Positions 9,751 to 19,196 of a DNA stretch of 64,000 nucleotides are shown one piece after another. The position numbers and the translations under genes were made by a program. Numbering within the stretch: the first letter of the stretch is position 1; each line of letters opens with the position of its first letter. The notes beneath the pieces were generated by a model. The model made no database searches and was not told the origin of the DNA. It saw only the letters and a program-made list of their open reading frames with translations. Origin of the DNA: Coemansia sp. RSA 1200 (Eukaryota > Kickxellomycota > Kickxellomycetes > Kickxellales > Kickxellaceae); NCBI GenBank assembly GCA_027578915.1, contig JANBTT010000040.1:62001-126000 (forward strand), given 5' to 3'.

Positions 9751-10170
9751 TTTGCATTATTTTCTTCTTCATATCTATCATATATCGTATATCATTGACG
9801 TGTGATTAGCATTATCAAACAGCCAAGGAAAAGCACATATAGTCGATGAACTAACTTGTCAGCAAAAACGAATTATTATATCCTGCTCTTCAAGCAAAAA
9901 CACACTTTCACTCTCTCTTCTCTCTTCTTTCCAGATAACAGGGCGAATTGTGCTGTGTGATAGAGGGAAGAGAAGGGAAAAGAGAGGAAGATGCTGCGGA
10001 TTGGAAATATAAAAAAGAAAAACAATAAAATAATGAGTAAAAAAAGAGGATTCAGATGGAAAGAAAAGAAAGGCAAGTAGAGAAAAAAAAAACTCGGAGA
10101 AAGAAGAAGAAAACAAGATCGAAAAGAGCAGCGGGAAACGATATTTGTTTGTATGTTTGTCTGTAAAGGC
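9751..10170. other. Convergent 3' flanks, INTS5-like and RAC1
   Basis: This lies between the stop codons of two convergent genes. It is strongly AT-rich with A-rich purine runs (AAAGAAAAACAATAAAATAATG near 10010-10035) that include AATAAA-type polyadenylation signals. Minus-strand open frames here are Ser/Phe/Leu-rich translations of these runs. Confidence 0.45.
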
Positions 10171-11159
<989 letters not shown>

Positions 11160-13694
11160 TTTTAACTAACTGGGAGCTGAGACTGACTACTTTCAACGAT
11201 TCTCCTACACAAGAAAAAATAAAGAGAGCAGAAAATAAGAATAGAGGTGATGATGATAATGTGAGTGATAAGTAGCAGCAGAAAAGAAAGAGATGAAGAG
11301 TAAAAAACGTCAAAGCGAGAGCAAATAAACAAGCATGACTAAAAAGGAAACAAAAAAGGAGGGAGAAGAAAAGAGGTGCTCTTGGACATAAAACAAAAAA
11401 TAAAATAAAAGAGGGCAACCAAAGCAGATTTCACGAGGGGAAAGTTTGTCCCTCCTAAAGAGGCAAAGATGGGGCAGGTGAAGGAAGAGTTTCCAATGCC
11501 TTGTGCTTGAGAAGCAACAGCAGCAGCAGCAGCAATAGCAGAAGGGACGAGAAAGAAGATGTTTTTTATGGCAAATAAAATGAGCAATGGGTTTTGCCGG
11601 CAAAAAGGAAGAGGGGGCTGGCTGTATGAGCGCACTGCCAACCGGATTGGATGCGCCCCCAACATCCACTATGGCGGGACGCGAGGAGATTGTGCTGGTA
11701 AACGGACAAGGTACACTATGACCCGCTATAGCAAATAGGAAGCATCTTTTTCTGGCACAGCCCAGCTCAGACGTCATGAAGAAAAGAAAAAGCATACATC
11801 TGGTTACTATAGCCTTGAAAAGTATTGACAGACAGGCAGAGCGACTTGCAGTCAGGGAAAAGGAACCAATTTAAAAACTCGTAGGCTCCACATCTTGAAT
11901 TTCACAAAGCAAACAGGCCATGGTTTAGCAGAGAGAGAAGAGGGCTGTTGCAGGAGAAGCTTGCTTGAAAAAAGCCTCTTGTTTATCTCTGGCTATTATT
12001 CCTTCTTCAATACCCTCACTCGACTCTCTGGTATGTAGAAAAGAAGTACACTAGAACACGCCCTGCCGTAGAAGGAAGGGGGACGGTTGTCAAGAGCAGA
12101 GTGGACTGAAAGAAGGGAGAGAGAAGAACAGCATATCCACCGTACTTTTTGGTATTAAAGTGTTAAGGGAGAGAAAAAAGAAAGGGAAAGTTGACTTTTT
12201 TTTGTTTGTTTAGAACAGAAATACAGAGAAAAGAAAATATATAAAAGGGAACAGAGCTTGGAGAGCAACAAAAAAATGCGTGAGCTGTAAGGCGTCCCTT
12301 TCTGGAGCGAGAGAGGGTTAAATGGAATGAAGGAGCCTGCCCTTTTTCCGATGTTTTGTGCTTGCTGTTAAGAAAACAGAGCAGTCTCAGATTCTGCTGC
12401 TTCAAAACTGGTAAACAACATTGCATTGGTCACTGATTGTTTTTGTTCCGTTTCGCTTTGTTTCCCTTTTGAACCAAGCATGAAGTCTTCAGCAACAGCA
12501 GACAGGCGGGGCTTTTGCGTGTAGAAACTCGTTTTCTTTCTGTCACTGTCTGTCAGTTTGTGCTGCTAGTGACAGGCGGGCGTGCGTGTGAGGATGGGCT
12601 TCCTTCTCCTCAACACATGTTGAACCTTGGTGCCTTCTTTCCTTTGGCAAAAAAATGCTGTTCCCTTTTGTTCCTTTACAGGGCAGAAAGCGATGGCGAT
12701 GTTCGCACATGTGCGAGGGGTTTTCACTTTCTTTTTCATTTTTTCTTTTGCTCATGTTCAAGGCTGCTGGGCGAGAGATGAACGACAGGAAAGGCGTGAT
12801 CCGCTCCCTTCACCCAATGGCCCATGTTGGCTCTTTTTCACAGCTTGCTTTGCTGCTGTTCTCCGAGAACAAATAAACAACAACAACAAGATAGTGAGGA
12901 TGTTGCTGATGGGGGAGGAGGAGATCGCCCGAGCTCATCTTTTCGCGTTTTATTGCGAATACTTGCCATGGCAATCAATTCCACATCCGTCACTCGACAA
13001 AGCAAAGCAACCGTTGTCTTGTGTTGTGCTATAGAAGTATGCTCAGACTTGCGCATCATGGCGAGCAGACATCTGCGAAACCTGGTGCTTGTGCTCCTGG
13101 GTGCTTCGTATTCCAGTAACACTCTACGTGTGCACAAGGCAGGATCGATGTATGTCTGGAACCCCAGACCCATCCCATCCCCGTCGTGCGCTTTTTTGCC
13201 AATCGATCAATTGCTCATCGATAATGCCGCAAGAGCCTTGGAATGTTTGCAGAACAAAAAAAACCTCGACCTCTTCTATTGTAAATAAAAAATAGACACT
13301 ACACCTAGGTATCCAAGTTGCGTGCAGCAACCTAGCAAAACACAAACAAAACATGAACATATACATGAACTGTGCGCCATATATTGGCTAAATAAAAAAG
13401 CCTCCTTCCTGTTCGCCACATACAAATGGAAGGCACATGTGCTCCACATTAGCACCTTTACTTAGAATTAACAAGATAGCATTCCGTCTTGACATGGACA
13501 AACGAATTAAAGAACCCAACCCAAAAATGCCAAACATTTATAAATTTTTGATCCGTCTGAAAGGTAGATAGAAAAAAGGGGAGGAAAACAACAGAGTGAA
13601 GGAATCATGGAAAAAAAAAGTTCCAAAAATTGAGAAAAGGGGTGGAGAGAGAGAAAAGAAGCAATGAGTTTTCTATATCTCCCCATCCACCTTC
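11160..13694. other. Long intergenic stretch between RAC1 and RPS9
   Basis: About 2.5 kb with no convincing gene. It is the 5' flank of RAC1 (leftward) and the 3' flank of RPS9 (also leftward). Purine-rich runs alternate with T-rich runs. Several open frames of 60-160 codons exist on both strands, but they are Phe/Ser/Cys-rich translations of poly-pyrimidine DNA. One 44-codon frame at 11587 looks more coding-like and is listed separately. The stretch at 12480-13290 is less biased and could hold a non-coding transcript, but no structure was recognised. Confidence 0.4.
11587..11721 (+). CDS. Possible small ORF, 44 residues
   Basis: A short ATG-to-TGA frame (MGFAGKKEEGAGC and a second Met followed by SALPTGLDAPP) inside the long gap upstream of RAC1. 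Its composition is like a normal soluble protein, unlike the surrounding low-complexity frames, and a GTACAC donor-like site overlaps its 3' end. It could be an upstream exon, a micropeptide or chance. No family recognised. Confidence 0.15.
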   Translation: MGFAGKKEEGAGCMSALPTGLDAPPTSTMAGREEIVLVNGQGTL

Positions 13695-15072
13695 TTACTC
13701 CTCCTCCTCCTCATTACCGCCCTCGGCAGCCTTTGCGCGCTTACGAGCAACGCGACCAGGACGGCCACCGCCGAATGGCGAGTTAAGCGCAAAGTCAATG
13801 TGCTTCTGGGAGTCCAGGCGCACAATGAACGATGGGACGTTGACGACCTGCTTACCAACACGGATGTGGCGCTGGCGGATCAGAACACGCGCGTGGTGGA
13901 TAGACTTGGCCAGGCCAAGCTTGAACACCTGAGTCTGCAGGCGGCGCTCCAGGAAATCCTCAACCTTGAGCGGCAGAACGTAATCGAGCTTCGCCTTGGT
14001 CTCGTCAAGCACGCCAATGCGGATCAGACGGCGGATCAGTGCGTTACCCTCGAACAGACGACGCGGGTCCTTGGGCTCGAGCTTCAGGAGCTCACGAGCC
14101 GCACGACGGATGTTCGACAGCGTGTATGCTACACGCCAGATCTCGCGCTTGTTACGGAGACCATACTCTCCGCACAGCTTCAGTTCGTGGTCGAGACGCT
14201 CCTTCTCGAACGGGTTGCGGGGAACCTTGTATGTCCTGGAGTCTACACTTCACAAAAGCCGACAAATGGCAAGAAAATGCATATGCAAAGAAAGGAGGAA
14301 AAGAAAGTCGATATACTGGTAAAGGCATCACATTCCATCTAGCTCTCCCAGTCTTCTATTTCTTGTTCTCAAGCACCGCTCCCTGCTGTTTCATCTTTGT
14401 TTATAAACAGAGACCCGGCAAACAAGCTCCAGCCAGATCTCACCATCTCGCATTTCCGATCCACGACATATATGTATCTGCAGATCAGGCGCTATGAAGA
14501 CGGGAGAATCATAACCTAGAGCAAAGACGCATGGCTCGCAACAAAGTTGTAGCAGAGAACAGAAACTTGAAAGAAATGAGAGCAAATAGAAGAACAAGAT
14601 GTGCAATGAAGATAGACCTTTCCTAACAACTCATAGCTATAGCATAACACAGAAAGACATGAAAAAGGGCAAGCACTAAACAAACACATTCCCCAGTCCT
14701 CAGTGCTATTTATTTTGGTTCGTTCGTGTCCAGAGAGCCTTGCTGAGCATCTCTTTCAGTTTGTAGTAGCAGAGGAAATGAGAGTAAAGTCATATTCAGC
14801 ACATGCATTGCACAAGGTCATAGCAGCGGCAGAAGCAGGAGAAAATAAAAAGGTCCACATAGCACACGCTTTGGAAGACAAAAGAGCATTCCTCCGTCTT
14901 GGACTACACTGAACTCTCAAACGAGAACATATGCTTCCCCCTTTTTTTCCCTCTGAAACGGCAACGCCTGCAAATGACCGAAACATACACCCTCTCGACA
15001 AGCACACTTGTTAGAATAGAAGGAGCTGTGGTGCTGCCACTACGTTCTGGAAATACAGTTTCTGATAGGCAT
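13695..15072 (-). CDS. RPS9: 40S ribosomal protein S9 (uS4), two exons
   Basis: The main exon, 14242-13695, encodes from S-R-T-Y-K-V-P to the acidic C-terminal E-E-E-E-E and covers almost the whole protein, including the S4 RNA-binding region L-E-R-R-L-Q-T-Q-V-F-K-L-G and V-R-L-D-S-Q-K-H-I-D-F. It has no start codon of its own; an in-frame stop lies just upstream of its AG acceptor at 14244-14243. A 16-base first exon at 15072-15057 encodes MPIRN plus one base, joined across an 814-base intron to give M-P-I-R-N-Y-S-R-T-Y-K-V-P. This matches the usual fungal N-terminus (M-P-x-A-P-R...Y-S-K-T-Y). The donor is GTATTT, weaker than others here, so exon 1 is somewhat less certain than exon 2. The product is 187 residues, a component of the small subunit and its decoding region. 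Confidence 0.88.
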
Positions 15073-16395
15073 TGTTTGGCGACGAAGAAAGAATGCGTTC
15101 TTTGGTCCTGGAAATAAAATAAACGAATCTCACAAGAGGTAAAGAAAGGGAAAGAGAGTGAATCCAGTTACCTTTAGTTGTCCGACTGCTGTTTTGGACC
15201 TTTTTTCTTTAAAAGCGGCTGGAAATAGTCCTTGCCCTGCCTTCTTCTGTTCAAGCTGTGCAATAGACAGGCGAAGAAAAAAATTTAGGCATCTGGAAGG
15301 CTCTTAGGCATTAAACGTGTTCTTGCAAAAAAAAAATACACACCCCTGCGCAACAATCAGCGAGAATCAGATCAAAAATCACGCTCATTATTGCCATTGG
15401 CCAGATTAGGTCACGGGGGTAAAGTGGTATTCACGTGCAGATAACATGGAGGGGTACCCCCTGGTCAGAAGAGAGTCTTCCTGCCCGAGCCGCATAGAAT
15501 TGTATTTTTTGGCTGGCACATTTGGTGCTTGAAAACCTCAAGCGGGAGCAGCTCCTGATGGCCATCGAGCCACAAGATCGGCCAGCAAGCGATATGTGCG
15601 GTTGAGCGAGCAGCATGCTTTTACGAATAAAAATTTTCTGTCGTGGAGAATGGAAATTAACGCCTGTAGTCAGCAAAATTTTCATCGACTGCTGTTTCTG
15701 TTGATTTGGTTCGGCTTGGCTTGGCCAGGCTTGCTGCTTGCAATCCATGACAGCTCAATCGAAAGAGCCAGAAAATAATGAAAATAAAATTTTAGCACAC
15801 TTCACAAGGGGGTGTGGAAAAAAAGGCAAGAGAGGGGGTTTTTTTTTTAAAAAGAATAGGCTACAAGCTTCACAGTTTGAGCGGGAAACCTCCTTTTTCC
15901 ACTTCTCTGTGCTTGACCCCCCAGTTATTTTTAAAATATAGTCAATTAAGAAGGTAATCTATTTCGCAGCAGTTTAAGCAGGAGCAGAGATTGCTGTCTG
16001 TCTGGCAAAGAAGGAGAAAGGGACAATTTGGGTGTTCCCTTGTCCTTCGAGTTTGCTGTGAACGTTGATGGCACAGAATGGGAAAGAAAGACCCCGCTTC
16101 GCTTTTTCATAGCACGGGACATCGCGCCGCAAACACGGCCAAATGGGAGACGGGTGCAATTTGCTGGTGACAATTATGCTGAATTGAAGCCCGGTCTCTG
16201 GCTTGAGATCTGTGTATGCGGCATATATACACATTGGATCTTCTCCCTCCTCTCTCCATGGCGTAGAGTTGCCGAAGATCCGGACCATGTACTGATAGAT
16301 GATGCACCGCAGTTCTACTAACCAAAATCTCTCTTTTCTGCTTTTTTCCCTGCCTTTTCTTTCCGGATCAGCACGTGTAGTAGTAGTTATCAGCC
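15073..16395. promoter_or_regulatory. Divergent intergenic region, RPS9 / RPL21
   Basis: 1.3 kb between the start codons of two divergent ribosomal protein genes. A CACGTG E-box lies about 20 bases before the RPL21 start (near 16373), inside the likely leader. A coding-like minus-strand stretch ending in a good AAAG|GTAACT donor near 15172 has no start codon and could be a leader exon of RPS9. A G-rich run is followed by T10-A4 near 15835-15855. No known ribosomal protein promoter box was identified with confidence. Confidence 0.4.
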
Positions 16396-16993
16396 ATGCC
16401 TCACTCGTTCGGTTACCGCGCACGTACTAGGTACATGTTCGCTCGCAACTTCCGCGAGCATGGCGTGATCCCTCTGTCGACCTACATGAAGACATACAAG
16501 GTGGGCGATATTGTTGACGTCAAGAGCAACGGAGCAATCCAGAAGGGTCTGCCTCACAAGTTCTACCACGGCAAGACCGGAGTGGTGTACAATGTGACTA
16601 AGTCGGCTGTGGGCGTGATCATCCACAAGCGCGTTGGCAACCGCTACATGGAGAAGCGTATCAATGTGCGTGTTGAGCATGTCAAGCACTCCAAGTGCCG
16701 TGACGACTTTTTGCGCCGCGTCAAGGAGAATGCTGCGCTTGCTAAGGCTGCTCGTGAGAGCGATAAGCGTGTCAACCTTAAGCGTCTCCCTGCCCAGCCC
16801 CGTGAGGCCCGCTACGTGTCCACCAAGAACAACGAGCCCACCACTATCACCGCCATCCCATACGACAGTAAGTTTACGCGCTCTTGTTTCCTCTTGCGCT
16901 GCTCCTATTTATTTCTTTGCTGTCTATCTTTGCACCCTTTTGCTAACTCTGCATGTCTGCTTTGTTCTTCCACTACCTGTAGCTCTCATCTAA
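16396..16993 (+). CDS. RPL21: 60S ribosomal protein L21 (eL21), two exons
   Basis: Spliced from 16396-16867 and 16983-16993, giving 160 residues, the family's usual length. It begins MPHSFGYRARTRYMF and contains G-D-I-V-D-V-K and V-Y-N-V-T-K-S-A-V-G-V-I, the SH3-like barrel of eL21. The 115-base intron has donor GTAAGT and acceptor TGTAG and leaves only the last codons (end of Thr, Leu, Ile, stop) in exon 2, restoring the expected P-Y-D-T-L-I end. Unspliced, the frame would run on into Leu/Cys-rich intron sequence. It is a cytosolic large-subunit protein, divergent from RPS9. Codon use is strongly biased to C-ending codons, as for a highly expressed gene. Confidence 0.95.
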
Positions 16994-17795
16994 GCAAGAT
17001 CACCGGGGGTCTCTTTTCTCTTTTCGTTGAGCTTACGTGCTTGTTGTTATTGTCGTCGGACAGACCGCTTGATCTTCCAAATGTTTGTGTTTCTTTCTTT
17101 TATTTTGCAAAGGCACAAGAGGGAGTTGAAGATAAAAGATACATGTCTTTTTTGTTTTGTTCCACATAGCACATGCGCAAAAATAAAGATGTCAAATGTT
17201 TGTTTTCATGGTAACATTAGAAGAGAAAGAGAGGAACTGGGGCAACAATTTCTGCTTCAAATAATCAATACAGCGCAAGTGGCAAGCAAGATGACGATTG
17301 AAAATGTTCATCCTTCGTGGTATTCGCAATGAAGCAGTATCCTTGCTTGAGATCAACTTTCGTGACCCACTCTTGGCTCAATGCTGGAACAAGGAGCTGC
17401 TGTTTTTTCTTCTTCAAAAGTGCTGAAAGCAGGGAGTGCAAAGAAGAAAAGAGGGGGAGTGATAGAATTCTCTGGCTCACAAATAGAAAAAACTTTTTTT
17501 AGCTAAGATTAAAAAATTCTATTTGCAAAAAGGTAAAAAAAATCTCTCCGCTTTGTGGTTGTGAAATGCGAGGGAAAAGGAGTAAAGGATTCGGAGGCTT
17601 TTTTCTTTTACAATTTCGTTCTTCCGACACTAATAATATTTATTATCTGTTTCTTTTGTAAATTTAGACTTTATCTATCTATCTATCTATCTCCATTTCC
17701 ACACTATTGGCAATTGCATTGAATCGTTCTTGGCCTGTTTACAAGCAAGGGTGTATTGTTTTATTTTATTATTATTATTCAGAACACTACTATTG
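16994..17795. other. Intergenic, RPL21 3' flank to carrier leader
   Basis: About 800 bases, AT-rich. It includes an AAATAAAG polyadenylation-type signal near 17180, a short TATC tetranucleotide run near 17670-17692, and TTATT repeats just before the carrier start. The frame of the carrier is open 22 codons upstream to 17730, with a Leu/Phe-rich translation that was not adopted. Confidence 0.4.
17672..17692. repeat. Tetranucleotide (ATCT) microsatellite
   Basis: About five tandem ATCT units in the presumed promoter or leader of the mitochondrial carrier gene. Short and probably polymorphic; no function assigned. Confidence 0.8.
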
Positions 17796-18923
17796 ATGGC
17801 ATCCGATCATATAAGCAGCGATAGCTCAGCAGCACAAGCAACAGAAGCAGCACCACCACCACCACGACGCCCTATCGATGCACAGCAAACAACAACGCCT
17901 ACAACAACAAAGCATGTACCGGCAGCAGTGGAGCGGCATGTAGAGCCATGGCTTCACTTTGTAGCGGGCGGACTAGCAGGCATGGCAGGAGCCGTAGTAA
18001 CGTCGCCATTGGACGTTCTCCGCACACGGCAGCAACTATATGGAGTAACGTTCAGTAAGATTGGAAGCAACGCCGTTCACACACAAACCTCGTTCATCCT
18101 GCGCACACTGCGACCACTGATTGCCACGAGCAGCTACCTGAAGGACCTGTGTGTGAAGGAAGGAGTGCGCGGATGGTTTGCCGGGCTGGGTCCGGCACTA
18201 ATGGGTATAGTTCCATCGAGATCGATCCAGTTTTTTACGTACGGGAACGGGAAGCGCGTGTTGACGCAGTGGAATAGTGGGCGGGAAACTGCCGTGGTAC
18301 AACTGTCGGCTGCGGCTATTGCTGCCATGGTTACTACCACCGCCACCAGTCCCATATGGATGGTCAAGACGCGGATGCAATTGCAGCCCGGAAAGTACAC
18401 GGGCGCAATTGGGTGCTTTTTCACTATCATTAGGAACGAAGGGCTTGCTGGTCTGTATAAGGGAACCAGTGCTGCTTATCTAGGTGCTTCGGAGAGCGCA
18501 ATCCAGTGGATGATCTACGAGCAACTGAAACGCGTGCTGCGGTCGTATTCGACGGCCGCATCTACCAACTCCAACTCCCGACAGCAACAGCATGCTCGGG
18601 GGTCCCGCGATCGCGCTAAAACCGCCTCCGAGTGGTTCGAGTACTTTGGCGCAGCCGCTACAGCCAAACTGCTTGCCTCGGTGATCACGTATCCACACGA
18701 AGTATTGCGGACCCGGCTGCGGCAGCCTCCCGATGATCATGGTGTGGTAAAGTACCGTGGTCTGACCAATACCGCAAAGATCATCTTTGCTGAGGAGGGT
18801 TTGCGCGGGTTCTACGGCGGTCTTACTCCGCATCTTCTGCGCACAGTGCCCAATGCGGCCATCATGTTCCTGTCGTACGAGCTCGTCCTCTACTACTTTG
18901 GAACCAACAAGGCGCCGCCATAA
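17796..18923 (+). CDS. RIM2: Mitochondrial pyrimidine nucleotide carrier, Rim2/SLC25A33-36 type
   Basis: A protein of 375 residues with three mitochondrial-carrier repeats and six membrane helices. The three signature sequences are S-P-L-D-V-L-R-T-R, S-P-I-W-M-V-K-T-R and Y-P-H-E-V-L-R-T-R-L-R. The first helix W-L-H-F-V-A-G-G-L-A-G-M-A-G-A-V-V and the Y-P-H-E-V-x-R-T-R-L-R-Q third signature are typical of the pyrimidine (deoxy)nucleotide carriers. It would exchange cytosolic pyrimidine nucleotides across the inner membrane for mitochondrial DNA and RNA synthesis. A Thr/Pro/Ala-rich N-terminal extension (about 1-50) precedes repeat 1, and a Ser/Gln/Arg-rich loop lies between repeats 2 and 3. 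ATG 17796 (MASDHISS) is preferred; an upstream in-frame ATG at 17730 would add 22 hydrophobic residues. Confidence 0.85.
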   Translation: MASDHISSDSSAAQATEAAPPPPRRPIDAQQTTTPTTTKHVPAAVERHVEPWLHFVAGGLAGMAGAVVTSPLDVLRTRQQLYGVTFSKIGSNAVHTQTSFILRTLRPLIATSSYLKDLCVKEGVRGWFAGLGPALMGIVPSRSIQFFTYGNGKRVLTQWNSGRETAVVQLSAAAIAAMVTTTATSPIWMVKTRMQLQPGKYTGAIGCFFTIIRNEGLAGLYKGTSAAYLGASESAIQWMIYEQLKRVLRSYSTAASTNSNSRQQQHARGSRDRAKTASEWFEYFGAAATAKLLASVITYPHEVLRTRLRQPPDDHGVVKYRGLTNTAKIIFAEEGLRGFYGGLTPHLLRTVPNAAIMFLSYELVLYYFGTNKAPP

Positions 18924-19196
18924 TCATAATTATCTCTCCTTTTCTTTCCTGCATGCTGGATGCGCGGAGCCTATATAGTTTTCGGTTGTAGATTTTTAAC
19001 GTTAGAAAATGAGAAAGCAAAGCATTTATGTTTGGTTTGGATACATGGCATGCGCTGAGGAATATGCACGAGCTTCTTTTTCTTCTTCCTCTTCATAAAA
19101 ACTGAATTCTTACAAGTCGTTGAAAGGCAAGAAGAAAGAACGACAAGAGGCCGGGGCTGGCCTTTGCTCTACAAATATCTAACAACACTATCAGTA
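18924..19196. other. Convergent 3' flanks, RIM2-like and UTP21
   Basis: 273 bases between the stop codons of two convergent genes. AT-rich with pyrimidine tracts; nothing else seen. Confidence 0.4.

Noticed and set aside
17730..17795. Upstream start for the mitochondrial carrier
   Set aside because: Adds only a hydrophobic run from AT-rich leader sequence; carriers of this type do not need it, though it is not excluded.
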